Part shown: positions 26,607 to 38,136 of the stretch, one piece after another
How positions within the stretch are numbered: position 1 is the first letter of the stretch
Layout of the letters: each line of letters begins with the position of its first letter
Source of the DNA: Williamsia sp. 1135
GTDB taxonomy: Bacteria; Actinomycetota; Actinomycetes; Mycobacteriales; Mycobacteriaceae
DNA: 61,520 nt
Reading direction: 5' to 3'
Assembly: GCF_002095395.1 (NCBI RefSeq)
Contig: NZ_MJEI01000072.1
Location: 1-61,520 of the forward strand
Notes under the pieces: model-generated
Told to the model about the DNA's origin: nothing
The model's database searches: none
The model's input: the letters and a program-made list of their open reading frames with translations, nothing else
Position numbers and translations under genes: made by a program

Positions 26607-28927
26607 ATGACCTACACACATCTGTTTTCGGAACTTGGCCTGGCGCAGGCTTCTGAGGTCGGTGGCAAAGGCGCGAACCTGGGTGAACTCACTAGTGCCG
26701 GCCTGCCGGTGCCGGCGGGATTCGTGCTCGGTGCCGAGGCGTTCAATCAGTCCATGGACGAGGCGGGCGTGTACTCGCATTTGCTCGTGGCTCACGAGGC
26801 CGCCCTGTCGGCGGTCGGCGACGACGTCCGCCTTGCTGAGTTGTGTGAGCAGATGGCAGAGCTGGTGACGAAAGCGGGTATGGATCCGCATGTGCACGCT
26901 GCGGTCAGCGTGGGATACCAGGAATTGGGTAAAGGCGACGACATCACGGTCGCGGCCAGGTCTTCGGCTATTGGAGAGGACGGAAGCGCAGCGTCTTTCG
27001 CCGGTATGAACGCCTCGTTCACCAACGTAGGTTCGGAGACTGAGCTCATGTGGGCAATCCGGAGATGCTGGGCGTCCCTGTTCACGCCGCGGGTCATCAC
27101 GTACCGGACTACTCAGCACCTTTCTGCGCCACCGGCCATGGCTGTCGTTGTTCAGCGCATGATCGCACCGACCACATCGGGCATTGTGTTCACCGCCGAT
27201 CCGAGCACCGGAGACCGCGCCCGGCTGGTGATCGAAGCAGCTCGCGGTCAGGGCGAGGTTGTTGTATCAGGCGCGGTGGAGCCTGACACCTACGTCGTCG
27301 ACAAGCAGGACCTCGCAGTGCTCAAGGTACGAGTAGGCGATCAGGAGTTCGAGATCGTCGAAGGGGTCGACGGTCACGATCACCAAGTACCACTCGCAGC
27401 AGACTTGCGACGTCGGCGCGTCTTAGACGATGAGACCATTCGTGATATCTGCACTCTTGCAGTCGATGCTGAAAATTACTATGGCAGTCCGCAAGACATC
27501 GAGTGGGCCATCGATCACGACGGGACCATCTGGATAGTCCAGTCTCGTCCCATCACCACACTCGCCCGCCCGAAAACAGCCATCCATCGCACGGGAGGTG
27601 ATCATCGCGAGGTATTGCTGCGCGGTCTGCCGGCGGCTCCGGGAGTCGCCAGCGGACCGGTACGCGTCCTGACGAGTCCGCACGACGGACACCTGCTCAA
27701 AGACGGGGAAGTCCTTGTGGCCCCATGACCAACCCCGACTGGCTACCGACCATCAGGCGCGCTGCGGCGCTGGTCACAGATAGCGGTGGAGTGACGTGCC
27801 ATGCTGCGATCGTCGCCCGCGAGGTCGGTGTGCCCTGCGTTGTCGGCACACATTCGGGCACAAGCGATCTCCACGACGGAGAACTCGTGACGGTGAACGG
27901 GCAAACGGGGGAGGTCGTATCGGGCGTCGCGAAACCAGTCGCCTCGACGACCTCGTCTGCGCCGGCGGCGACAATCATCTCTTCACGGGGGGAAATCACC
28001 GCAACCAAGGTCTACGTCAACCTGACGTCACCCGAGAACGCAGACCGTGTTGCCGCTCAGGATGTCGATGGCGTCGGATTGCTCCGTGCCGAGTTCATGT
28101 TGACCGAAGCGCTGGACGGGCGACACCCGCGGGCGGTGATCGCCGACGGTGACCAACAGATGTTCGTCGACAACATGGCCACCGCGCTCTGCCGTATTGC
28201 CGGACCGTTCGGTTCCCGGCCAGTCGTCTACCGTGCCAACGACTTTCGTACCAACGAGTTTCGCGAACTGACCGGTGGTCAGCAATACGAACCCGTCGAG
28301 CACAACCCGATGATCGGGTACCGCGGATGCTACCGCTATCTGCGGGACCCAGATGTGTTCAAGCTGGAATTGCAGGCGCTGGCCGCTGCCCGGGAGAACC
28401 ATCCCAACATCCACCTGATGATCCCGTTCGTGCGAACCAAGTGGGAACTCGAACGCTGTCTGGAACTCGTCGACGCCAGCGCATTGAAGGATCATCGAGA
28501 CATGCATCGATGGGTCATGGCCGAAGTGCCATCAGTGCTTTACTGGCTACCCGAGTACGTCTCCGCGGGAATCGATGGTGTCTCCATCGGCAGCAACGAT
28601 CTGACACAGCTGATCCTGGGTGTCGATCGAGACTCGGAGACGTGCGCAGAACTGTTCGACGAACGGGATCCCGCCGTCCTCGATGCCATCGACCGCATCA
28701 TCGCTTCTGCCCGCAGTCTGGGCATCACGTCCTCGCTGTGCGGTCAGGCCCCTTCGACACATCCGGAGTTCGCTGACGAGCTGGTAAGAATGGGTATTTC
28801 GTCCATCTCGGTCAACCCGGACGCGATCGACGACGCACGCAGGCAGGTTGCGCGCGCCGAGAAGCGGCTGCTGCTCGCTTCAGCCCGTGCGGAACATCAG
28901 GCCGCTTCAGCGACCGCGCGTGCGTAG
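26607..28927 (+). pseudogene. ppsA: Phosphoenolpyruvate synthase split by a -1 frameshift with ATGA overlap
   Basis: Two frames together give a full-length PEP synthase (ATP + pyruvate to PEP + AMP + Pi). Positions 26607-27728 encode the ATP-grasp domain (VGGKGANLGELTSAGLPVPA; RSSAIGEDG; IVQSRPITTL). Positions 27725-28927 encode the phosphohistidine domain (GGVTCHAAIVARE, catalytic His) and the PEP/pyruvate TIM barrel (SIGSNDLTQLILGVDRDS; SLCGQAPS). Homology runs straight across the junction if one base is added at GTGGCCCCATGACC (VLVAP then MTNPDW). The first stop and second start overlap as ATGA, so two coupled polypeptides are conceivable. ATG 26589 is an alternative start. Confidence 0.8.
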
Positions 28928-29829
28928 AGTCGGTCCACTTCGGCACGCTCGGCCGGCTGGGTGCCGGGCGTGAGCAATGTCGCTGCTCCCGCTGCCGTTC
29001 CGAACCGCACAGCTTCGATGAGGGTCCATTCCCGTGCCAGCCCGTAGGTGATGGCTGCGACCATGTTGTCGCCCGCTCCGACGCCGGTGCCGGATGGAAC
29101 CGGAATTCCGTCGAAATCTGTTGCACTATCTGCAGTGACAAGCAACGCACCCCCGCGACCCAGTGAAATCACCACGATCTCGCACACTTTTGCGGCGATG
29201 AGGTCTCGCGAGGCAGCCACCTGTGATCGACGATCTGCAAGGGCGGCACCGACGTGGTCGCGGAGCTCCCGAATGCTCGGCTTGAGCAGGTGTGCGTTCG
29301 TCACATGCCGTAGAGCAGGACCCGAGGTGTCGACGATGATGCGACAATTGTGTCGTGCAGCGATGGTCGCGATGCGTGCAAAGAACGCGCCCGAACACCC
29401 GGGAGGCATACTCCCACTGACCACGAGATAGCCGTCGGTGGGCAGGTTTTGGTCGACTACCCGCAGGCACCGACGCTCTTCGGGCATGCGTAGGACGGGC
29501 CCGGGCAAGACGAACCGATACTGATTGTCCGTCCACTGCTCGGTGATGGTCATGCTCTCGCGGGTGGGTTCGGCGATCGAGACTGCGTGGACCTCGACGC
29601 CGTCATCGGCGAGCAAGGCTCGCAGGTGCGCACCCGAGTGACCTCCGGATGTGACCACTGCCGCGGCTGCCGTGCCCAGTGAGACAAGTGCTCGCGCCAC
29701 GTTGACGCCACCTCCTCCCGGGTCGTAACGGGGGACACCGCATCGCATCTTCTCGGTCGGCATCAATTGGGGCACCGAGGTGTGAATGTCCAGTGCAGGA
29801 TTCATGGTCAGAGTGAGGATTCCAGGCAT
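28897..29829 (-). CDS. pfkB: 6-phosphofructokinase, PfkB type (ribokinase family)
   Basis: A 310-residue sugar kinase close to mycobacterial PfkB, a DosR-regulon enzyme that phosphorylates fructose 6-phosphate. The start TLTMNPALDIHTSV, the substrate motif RYDPGGGGVNVARAL (about residue 35-49) and the C-terminal ATP/anion-hole motif GVGAGDNMVAAI (catalytic Asp about residue 258) are present. ATG 29829 has GGGGGA upstream and is preferred to an in-frame start at 29871. The 3' end overlaps the convergent PEP synthase gene by 31 bp. It probably shares a transcript with the nitroreductase gene 57 bp upstream. Confidence 0.9.
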   Translation of the reverse strand: MPGILTLTMNPALDIHTSVPQLMPTEKMRCGVPRYDPGGGGVNVARALVSLGTAAAAVVTSGGHSGAHLRALLADDGVEVHAVSIAEPTRESMTITEQWTDNQYRFVLPGPVLRMPEERRCLRVVDQNLPTDGYLVVSGSMPPGCSGAFFARIATIAARHNCRIIVDTSGPALRHVTNAHLLKPSIRELRDHVGAALADRRSQVAASRDLIAAKVCEIVVISLGRGGALLVTADSATDFDGIPVPSGTGVGAGDNMVAAITYGLAREWTLIEAVRFGTAAGAATLLTPGTQPAERAEVDRLYARAVAEAA

Positions 29830-29886
29830 AACGATCGTCCCCCGAGGTGTCGTCGTCGACTCAATGGTCACTGCGGCCGGGCGTAT

Positions 29887-30897
29887 CTACGTGACGGGGA
29901 CGTTCGAGTCGATACCCACTACGACCGCGGTCACCGGTCGGCGCGGAGTCGGCGGCAGCGGATCGGCGTTCATCGGTGCCCAACCGGTACGGATGATCAA
30001 TTGCGGAAAGCTGTGGGTACTCGAGACATGTTGTTGAATGAGGCGGCGTGTATGGGGGAGTTCGAGTGGCTCGGTGAAAGCACACGTGGCCAGACCCATC
30101 GCGGTTGCCTCGAGAAGGATGGCGCTGGCAGCTTCTCCGGCGCGAACCTGAGATGCCCGGTCATCCCCGGGTGTGCTCACCAAGAGCAGGACGCCGGCAT
30201 CGTCATCGGACTCGACGTGCGCCGTCTGTTCGAGTGATGGGGCCGCGAACGCCCGGGTCGGCATATTGCGGCTACTGTCGTCGGCGGGCGCTGGCGAAGC
30301 CGGAACATTGGCGCCTGGCACTCCGTCTTCAATGCGGTGGTTGCCACTCCACAGCGCCATTTCGTCCTGGTAGAGCGGGTCTTTCGCGTGGGCTTCGGCG
30401 GCGGTCACCGCGGCCCGGCGAAAGAAGGTCGACATCTGGGCACGGTCGAGGACGACGCCTTCTGCGGCCGCTCGCTTACCGAGCGTGGCGAGGTGGGCCT
30501 CCGGTACCGGCCACGAGCTGTACCAGCGGCGGTCGGATCGGCGTCGGGGTATTGCAGCAGCCAAAGCGACCACATGCTCTGAGGGATTGTGCGGATGTAG
30601 TGCCAGTGAAGCGATGTGGTAGGGGTCCTCGGTGATCGGAAGTCTGGTCACTTCGGCACGCCAGCCCAGGGCCTCCAGGGCTATCCGCATGTGGTGCAAC
30701 ATGATCCCGCAGCTGACATACAGGTCGCGGCCATCTGGATCTGTTTGCATCAGGTGTAGGTCCGGGTCTGCATACAGGTGCACCGAACCGGTGCTCACCC
30801 GTATTCGCCACGGCTGGGAGTTATGGACCGACGGCGCGCGCAGCGCGAGCTCGGCCGCCGACGTGATGGTGGCGGGATCAGGCAAATGCTGAGACAT
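29887..30897 (-). CDS. Acg-type nitroreductase-fold protein
   Basis: A 336-residue protein of the Acg (Rv2032) family, a DosR-regulon group with a duplicated nitroreductase-like fold that sequesters flavin rather than showing typical nitroreductase turnover. The diagnostic N-terminal motif LALRAPSVHNSQPWR (about residues 17-31) is present, as is GEAASAILLEATAMGLATC. A paralogue lies at 38691-39674. Divergent from the SDR gene at 31051, with a strong DosR-like box between. Confidence 0.87.
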   Translation of the reverse strand: MSQHLPDPATITSAAELALRAPSVHNSQPWRIRVSTGSVHLYADPDLHLMQTDPDGRDLYVSCGIMLHHMRIALEALGWRAEVTRLPITEDPYHIASLALHPHNPSEHVVALAAAIPRRRSDRRWYSSWPVPEAHLATLGKRAAAEGVVLDRAQMSTFFRRAAVTAAEAHAKDPLYQDEMALWSGNHRIEDGVPGANVPASPAPADDSSRNMPTRAFAAPSLEQTAHVESDDDAGVLLLVSTPGDDRASQVRAGEAASAILLEATAMGLATCAFTEPLELPHTRRLIQQHVSSTHSFPQLIIRTGWAPMNADPLPPTPRRPVTAVVVGIDSNVPVT

Positions 30898-30973
30898 GAA
30901 GGGGCTCCAATCGTTCCTGTTCAGCGTGTTGCACCCAGGAAGATGGCGCTAGGGGGATAAGTGCCCTGACGAA

Positions 30974-30987
30974 GGGACTTTGTCCCG
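30974..30987. promoter_or_regulatory. DosR-like box between nitroreductase and SDR genes
   Basis: GGGACTTTGTCCCG contains the GGGAC/GTCCC inverted arms of the DosR site with a three-base centre. It lies 64-77 nt from the SDR start (31051) and 77-90 nt from the nitroreductase start (30897), so it could serve both directions. A weaker relative, GGGATAAGTGCCC, lies at 30954-30966. Confidence 0.5.
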
Positions 30988-31050
30988 TCGTCGCCATTCC
31001 CCGAGCCATCCATGCTGGACGAAACGCATCCGGACAACCAAGGACTTGAC

Positions 31051-31824
31051 ATGGGAAGCTTCGAAGGTAGAGCGGCACTGGTCACGGGTGGGGCCCGCGG
31101 TATCGGTGAGGCAACGGTCCGTGCACTCGCGGCGGTCGGGATAAACGTGATCGTTGCCGACGTGCTCGACGAGGAGGGCGCGGCAGTGGCGGCCTCTTTG
31201 GGCGCGTCGGCGGTCTATCAGCACCTCGATGTGACCGATGTCGACAATTGGAACGCTGTCCTGGCCCAGAGCGAACGGCAGTTCGGTCCGTTGACCGCGC
31301 TGGTCAACAACGCCGGCATCCTCGAGTTCGGAGGTGTAGGTGACCTCGAACCCGCCGCATTCTGGCGGGTACTCGACGTCAATCTCGTCGGTCCATTTCT
31401 CGGAATACATTGTGCGGCAGCATCTCTACGTAGAGCTGGTGGTGGAGTCGTGGTGAACGTGTCGTCGACCGCGGGTCTGATGGGTTACCAGAATCTAGCG
31501 GGGTACGTAGCCAGCAAGTGGGGGCTGCGCGGGCTGACCAAGGCGGCCGCGCTCGACTTGAGTGAAGCCAACATCCGGGTCTGTTCAGTGCATCCAGGGC
31601 CCATCGCCACCCCCATGACGGCCGGATTGGATGCCTCCGTAGCGGCAGGCCAACCGATCGCACGTTTCGGGCAGCCGGAGGAAGTGGCAGCGATGATTCG
31701 TTTCATGATCGTCGAGGGCACTTACAGCACGGGATCAGAGTTCATCATCGACGGCGGCGCGGTCACCGGGACCGGGCCGGTAGTCGCACCATCTACCGCC
31801 GAGGTGCCGGCGGCAGCACGATGA
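31051..31824 (+). CDS. Short-chain dehydrogenase, FabG3/hydroxysteroid dehydrogenase-like
   Basis: A 257-residue SDR: cofactor motif TGGARGIG (about residue 13-20), NNAG (about 87), catalytic Ser in VNVSSTAG (about 138) and YVASK (about 152-156). It resembles the mycobacterial Rv2002-type 20-beta-hydroxysteroid dehydrogenase, which sits next to an Rv2004c-like gene and a USP in the M. tuberculosis DosR region; the same neighbours follow here. ATG 31051 has AAGGA upstream; an earlier in-frame ATG at 31012 is less well supported. Overlaps the next gene by 4 bp (ATGA). Confidence 0.87.
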   Translation: MGSFEGRAALVTGGARGIGEATVRALAAVGINVIVADVLDEEGAAVAASLGASAVYQHLDVTDVDNWNAVLAQSERQFGPLTALVNNAGILEFGGVGDLEPAAFWRVLDVNLVGPFLGIHCAAASLRRAGGGVVVNVSSTAGLMGYQNLAGYVASKWGLRGLTKAAALDLSEANIRVCSVHPGPIATPMTAGLDASVAAGQPIARFGQPEEVAAMIRFMIVEGTYSTGSEFIIDGGAVTGTGPVVAPSTAEVPAAAR

Positions 31825-33284
31825 CCTCGCCCTTCGACCACGTGCCCATCGAGGTTCGCGAGACCCATTCCGGGGTGGTCATCCTGTGCGGCGATCGGGC
31901 GATCAAGGCGAAGAAGCCGATCACCACAGCGTTTCTGGACTTTGGATCGGTTGCAAAGAGAGATGCGGCATGCGTCCGGGAGATCGCACTCAACCGGCGG
32001 CTGGCTCCGGATGCCTACCTCGGACTCGGTCACCTGCGTTCACCTGATCATCCACCCGAGCCGCTAGTAGTCATGCGACGCATGCCCGAAGAGACGAAGC
32101 TGTCCCGACTCCTCGACGACGGGCGGGCAGGTTCAGCGGTGATCGAGGATCTCGCCCGCCGTGTCGCGCGTTTCCATCAGAGTGCGGTCCGCAGCGCGGC
32201 AATCGATACCGAAGGCACTCCGAATGCGTTGCGGCGCAGATGGGCTGACAATCTGGACGAGATACTCGACCTGGATGTCAGCGCGGGTGACGTCGAGTTG
32301 GTCGAACACATTCAGGCGCTCGCCATGCAGTACATCGACGGCCGCTTGATTCTGCTGACCGAAAGAATCAGCGCCGGCCGGGTGATCGACGGACACGGTG
32401 ATCTCTCGACCGAAGACATCTTCTGTGTTGAAGATGGCCCCCAGATCCTCGATTGTCTTGATTTCGACGACCGCCTTCGGTTCGTCGACGGCATTGACGA
32501 TGCTGCGTTCTTGGCGATGGACATCGAATACCACGGGCACCAGGGACTGGCCCGGAGATTCGTGAGGGCCTATACACACGCAGCAGGAGACGACGCGCCG
32601 TCGACGTTGGTCGACCACTACATCGCCTACCGTGCTCTGGTCAGAGCCAAGGTGGAATTGATCCGTGTCGCTCAGGGGGTTTTGTCAGCTCACGACAGCG
32701 CGCATCGCCACCTCAGACTCGCTCATGAACACCTCATGCGCGGCCGGGTTCGGCTGGGCTTGATCGGGGGACTGCCAGGGACGGGTAAGACCACCGTCGC
32801 CACCCGCCTTGCCGAAAAAGTCGACGCGGTTCTCATCTCGAGCGATGTAGTCCGAAGAGAGCTCCTCGAAGCCGGGGTCATCACCGGCGATCGCGGAGGG
32901 TACGGGGAGGGCCTCTACTCCGAACAGAACAAAGCAGTCGTCTATGGGGCTCTGCTCGAACGAGCAAACATGTATCTGCTGGTCGGCCGGTCGGTGGTCT
33001 TGGACGCTTCGTGGACCGATGAGACCGAGCGGGACTTTGCGATTGCCCTGGCGAACAAGACGTTCTCATCACCACGTGTGATGCGCTGCGCCGTCGACGA
33101 AGCGACAGCAAACGAACGGATCAGCAGTCGTCGTGGATCGGTTTCTGACGCGACGCCCGAGATCGCGCAAGCCATGGCCCGGTACGCCTGTGCGGAGGTT
33201 TGGCAGGGTTCGTCCATCATCGACACCTCGGCCACCGTCGATGAATCGGTGGAGGCAGCGGTCGCAGTGTGGTCGCGCCGGTGA
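31821..33284 (+). CDS. Two-domain putative kinase (Rv2004c-like): aminoglycoside-phosphotransferase-like + P-loop
   Basis: A 487-residue cytosolic protein. Residues about 1-290 resemble an aminoglycoside-phosphotransferase/kinase-like fold, with a Brenner-type catalytic loop (VIDGHGDLSTEDIF, Asp about residue 193) and a metal-site DCLDFDDRLR. Residues about 310-487 form an AAA_33/zeta-toxin-like P-loop kinase with Walker A GGLPGTGKTT (about 316-325). Homologues are DosR-regulon members of unknown substrate. It overlaps the SDR by ATGA and precedes a toroid-fold gene by 16 bp. Confidence 0.85.
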   Translation: MTSPFDHVPIEVRETHSGVVILCGDRAIKAKKPITTAFLDFGSVAKRDAACVREIALNRRLAPDAYLGLGHLRSPDHPPEPLVVMRRMPEETKLSRLLDDGRAGSAVIEDLARRVARFHQSAVRSAAIDTEGTPNALRRRWADNLDEILDLDVSAGDVELVEHIQALAMQYIDGRLILLTERISAGRVIDGHGDLSTEDIFCVEDGPQILDCLDFDDRLRFVDGIDDAAFLAMDIEYHGHQGLARRFVRAYTHAAGDDAPSTLVDHYIAYRALVRAKVELIRVAQGVLSAHDSAHRHLRLAHEHLMRGRVRLGLIGGLPGTGKTTVATRLAEKVDAVLISSDVVRRELLEAGVITGDRGGYGEGLYSEQNKAVVYGALLERANMYLLVGRSVVLDASWTDETERDFAIALANKTFSSPRVMRCAVDEATANERISSRRGSVSDATPEIAQAMARYACAEVWQGSSIIDTSATVDESVEAAVAVWSRR

Positions 33285-33300
33285 TCGCAGGCGGGCGCTC

Positions 33301-34224
33301 GTGACAGATGACGAGGTCGTCGAATGGCTGCTGCGTGAGAGTGATCCGGCCATTCGGTGGCAGGTGATGAGCGATCTCGCCTCTGGCCGGCCAGAAGATT
33401 CCGACCGCGAACGCAGCAGCATCGCACACCGGGGGTGGGGGCGGCAATTGCTCGCCGCCCAGGACGAATCAGGCATCTGGGCCGGCGCGTTGTACAGCCC
33501 GAAGTGGACGTCGACGACCTATACGCTTTTGCTACTGCAGCGGCTTGGTCTGCCTGCTGGCAACAGTCAAGCTCTGCTCGGCTGTCGACAACTGTGGACT
33601 GGCGCTCGATTCGTCGGTGGTGGCCTCACCTTCGCCAAGACTGTTCCTACGGCCGAGATCTGCATGACCGGCATGCTGGTGTCGTTGACGTCCTACTTCG
33701 GCTACGGAGATGACCGACTGGACGCGACGGTGCAATGGCTGCTCGAGCAACAACTCGACGACGGAGGCTGGAATTGTGAGTCCCTTCGGACGGGATCCCG
33801 GCACGGATCCTTCAATACCTCAATAGTCGTCCTCGAGTCCTTGCTCACCTATCAATGCACCACCGGGCAGGTTCCGGTTGACGATGCGCTACATCGGGGT
33901 CGCGAGTTCTTTCTACGCCACCGACTGTTCAAGTCCCATCGCACTGGCGACATGATCGATCCGGCGTTCACCCGGTTTCCGTTCCCGCCCCAATGGCACT
34001 TCGACGTGGTACGCGGCCTCGAGTTCTTCCGGCTCAGTGGAGCCGAACCTGATGAGCGACTCAGCGACGCGGTTGCGGTCGTCAGGGCCGCTCGAAGCAG
34101 GGACGCAACATGGCGCCATTACCGCCCCTATCCGGGCCGGTACTGGATGACGATGGAGTCGAAGGGGCCGAGCAGATGGAGCACATTGCGCTGCTTGCGG
34201 GTGCTGCAATGGTGGGATCGCTGA
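33301..34224 (+). CDS. Prenyltransferase/squalene-cyclase-like alpha/alpha-toroid protein
   Basis: A 307-residue protein with repeats typical of terpene-cyclase or prenyltransferase toroids, including DDGGWNC (about residue 155) and SFNTSIVVLESLL. The DXDD motif of class II cyclases is not seen, so catalysis is doubtful. GTG 33301 is chosen because it directly follows the kinase gene; an earlier in-frame start at 33133 would lie deep inside that gene. Last gene of the SDR-kinase-toroid operon; convergent with a USP. Function unknown. Confidence 0.7.
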   Translation: MTDDEVVEWLLRESDPAIRWQVMSDLASGRPEDSDRERSSIAHRGWGRQLLAAQDESGIWAGALYSPKWTSTTYTLLLLQRLGLPAGNSQALLGCRQLWTGARFVGGGLTFAKTVPTAEICMTGMLVSLTSYFGYGDDRLDATVQWLLEQQLDDGGWNCESLRTGSRHGSFNTSIVVLESLLTYQCTTGQVPVDDALHRGREFFLRHRLFKSHRTGDMIDPAFTRFPFPPQWHFDVVRGLEFFRLSGAEPDERLSDAVAVVRAARSRDATWRHYRPYPGRYWMTMESKGPSRWSTLRCLRVLQWWDR

Positions 34225-34270
34225 ACCGCAGCCGACCGGACCGTCTGGGAGTCGCCGGCCCCGGACCTCC

Positions 34271-35149
34271 TCAGTGCCTGCTGGGCACGACCATGACCGG
34301 GCACTGCGCCGAGTGCAGAACTTTGCGGCTGGTGGAACCCAGAAGCATGCCGCTGAAACCTCCGCGACCGTGACTGCCGACGACGACCAACTGAGATGCC
34401 TGCGCATGGTCGAGCAGCGCGTGGACGGGACGGTCGCGAACGACCGCCCGGCGGACTTTGACGTCCGGGTACTTCAGACGGAGGTCGCCGATACTCTTTT
34501 CCAGGACGTCCTCGGCTTCGTCGCGTTTGGTCGCCCATCCAAACAGGTCAACACCGGCTGAGGCGTGGACCAGGGCAAAGTCCGCGCCCGACCACGCGTG
34601 CACCACTGTGAGACCGACCTCGCGAGCTGCGGCTTCGTCAAAGGCCACCTCGAGCGCCGGTCTGCTGGCCGCCGACCCGTCTGTGCCCACGACGACCGCG
34701 CGTCGACTGGCTTCATCGGTGGCGGTCCATCCCCGCACCACCGTCAGCGGCACGTGGGTGTGTGAAGCCAGCGCAGAACTCACCGACCCCAGGACGGCTC
34801 GATTGACGAGCCCGATACCACGGCTGCCGACCACCGTCATCCGGGCCGACGCGGAGAGATCCAGCAGAGCAGGGATCGGGGGGCGGGTGTCGACAATTGC
34901 GGAGATCTTCAGTCCCGAACTCGCCGAATGCCTGGCCATTGCCTCCGCTTCGGCGAGTGCCGATTCGGATCCGGATCGTAGAGCCTCGAAGTAGGCAGCG
35001 GGCAACACAGCATCAGCCGGCGGGCACGTTGAGGAGACCAGCAGCAGGTCGGAGTGGTGCAACTCAGCATCCGCAGCGGCCCACCGCACGGCATCCAACG
35101 CTGTCGATGAGCCGTCGACACCGACAACAGTGGGGGCATTTGTGGTCAT
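34271..35149 (-). CDS. Universal stress protein, tandem domains
   Basis: A 292-residue double USP. Half one starts PTVVGVDGSSTALDA and ends VGSRGIGLVNRAVLGSVS; half two starts AVVVGTDGSAASRPA and ends VGSHGRGGFSGMLLGSTS, so both ATP motifs (G-x2-G-x9-G-S/T) look intact. ATG 35149 follows AGGAGG and is preferred to a start 13 codons upstream. Divergent from devS with a 225-bp spacer carrying a DosR-like box. Confidence 0.9.
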   Translation of the reverse strand: MTTNAPTVVGVDGSSTALDAVRWAAADAELHHSDLLLVSSTCPPADAVLPAAYFEALRSGSESALAEAEAMARHSASSGLKISAIVDTRPPIPALLDLSASARMTVVGSRGIGLVNRAVLGSVSSALASHTHVPLTVVRGWTATDEASRRAVVVGTDGSAASRPALEVAFDEAAAREVGLTVVHAWSGADFALVHASAGVDLFGWATKRDEAEDVLEKSIGDLRLKYPDVKVRRAVVRDRPVHALLDHAQASQLVVVGSHGRGGFSGMLLGSTSRKVLHSAQCPVMVVPSRH

Positions 35150-35234
35150 CTCGGTCCTCCTGGTCGTTCGATTGACCACACCAGTCAACCTCGCGGGGTC
35201 AGCAGGCCGAACCTGGCAAAAACCATCGGAACAG

Positions 35235-35248
35235 GTGACCTTAGTACT
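35235..35248. promoter_or_regulatory. DosR-like box between USP and devS
   Basis: GTGACCTTAGTACT keeps GAC-TTAGT of the 20-bp DosR consensus (13 of 20 positions with flanks). It is 86-99 nt upstream of the USP start and 127-140 nt upstream of devS. Confidence 0.4.
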
Positions 35249-35311
35249 CGAAATGGGTTACGAATGGCGCACGGCGCTAACGTGGTTCGCGATCCTGTAG
35301 ATATTGGCTGA

Positions 35312-37090
<1,779 letters not shown>

Positions 37091-37098
37091 TCGTCTTT

Positions 37099-37118
37099 TG
37101 GTGACGAAAGTCCTCGCA
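37099..37118. promoter_or_regulatory. DosR box upstream of USP 37199
   Basis: The minus-strand reading GCGAGGACTTTCGTCACCAA matches the 20-bp DosR consensus at 15 positions. It lies in the devS-USP gap, 81-100 nt before ATG 37199. Confidence 0.6.
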
Positions 37119-37198
37119 AGTCAGGCGCAACGCCAACATCGCTCAGCCTCAACCAGTTCTACTTTCGAAGGGACAACAACTTCGAAGGGAACGCAGAT

Positions 37199-38080
37199 AT
37201 GACTATCGAGATTCAGGCTGGGGCGGTGATAGTCGGAGTCGACGGTTCGGAAACCGCCCTCGGCGCCGTCCGGTGGGCGGCAAAGTTTGCTCAGAAGTCC
37301 GCTGCGCCAGTTCATCTGATTCATGCATTGCCCACCGATGAGTGGTACGTGGGATTGGGGAGATCGGCGCTGATCAGTGAGCGGGCGCTCCTGGATCAAC
37401 TCCGCGAAGTCGGCGCAGATCACCTGAAACGGGCGCGCGAGGCGGTTGGCGAGGTGGACCCAGGGGCAGAGGTCACCTCAGCCATCTGCGACGAATCGGT
37501 GGCTGAGTACGTCCATGCGCATTCGCAGCACGCCGCGATGGTGGTGATCGGATCGCGGCGCTCGGGCCCTGTTCGCGACATGCTGCTCGGCAGCCAGGTC
37601 ATCGCCGTCACCAATGCCGCACAGTGTCCTGTCGTCGCCTGGCGCGCTCACGAGAGCAAGGGCGGCGACGTCGTCGTCGGCGTCGACGGCTCAGAGCATG
37701 CGGACAAGGCGCTACTCGCTGCCTTCGAGTACGCCCACCTGATGGGTGCTCGCCTGGTGGCAGCACACTTTTGGCAGGTGTCCGCGATGGTCGGTATCGG
37801 ATACAGCGGCGCGTTGATCGACTGGGAACAACTGCGCGACGACGGCACGGCCTGGCTTACCGAACATGTCGCAGTGGTGCGAGACAAGTTCCCCGACGTC
37901 GAAGTCGCGATACTGTACGGCGATGCGTCCGCTGCACGCGGTCTCGGTGAGCTCTCCGCCGCGGCGGGCCTGTTGGTGGTCGGGTCACAAGGACGCGGGG
38001 CCATGACGGGGACCATCCTCGGCTCGGTCAGCCAGAACGTCCTACACCACTCGCAGTGTCCCGTCCTCGTCGTACACTGA
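37199..38080 (+). CDS. Universal stress protein, tandem domains
   Basis: A 293-residue double USP, most like the one at 17049-17936 (both have DMLLG, PVVAW and an AHFW strand in half two). Half one starts AVIVGVDGSETALGA and ends IGSRRSGPVRDMLLGS; half two starts VVVGVDGSEHADKA and ends VGSQGRGAMTGTILGSVS. AAGGGA precedes ATG 37199. It follows devS by 108 bp but has its own DosR-like box. A strong hairpin follows the stop. Confidence 0.9.
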   Translation: MTIEIQAGAVIVGVDGSETALGAVRWAAKFAQKSAAPVHLIHALPTDEWYVGLGRSALISERALLDQLREVGADHLKRAREAVGEVDPGAEVTSAICDESVAEYVHAHSQHAAMVVIGSRRSGPVRDMLLGSQVIAVTNAAQCPVVAWRAHESKGGDVVVGVDGSEHADKALLAAFEYAHLMGARLVAAHFWQVSAMVGIGYSGALIDWEQLRDDGTAWLTEHVAVVRDKFPDVEVAILYGDASAARGLGELSAAAGLLVVGSQGRGAMTGTILGSVSQNVLHHSQCPVLVVH

Positions 38081-38095
38081 CCGCACAACTGAAAA

Positions 38096-38123
38096 AGGGT
38101 GAACCGCGAAAGCGGTTCACCCT
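38096..38123. terminator. Bidirectional intrinsic terminator
   Basis: AGGGTGAACCGC (38096-38107), loop GAAA, then GCGGTTCACCCT (38112-38123) form a perfect 12-bp stem with a stable tetraloop. An A run precedes it and CTTTGT follows it, so it works for both convergent genes (USP ending 38080, hsp20 ending 38137). Confidence 0.9.
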
Positions 38124-38136
38124 CTTTGTATTCGGT

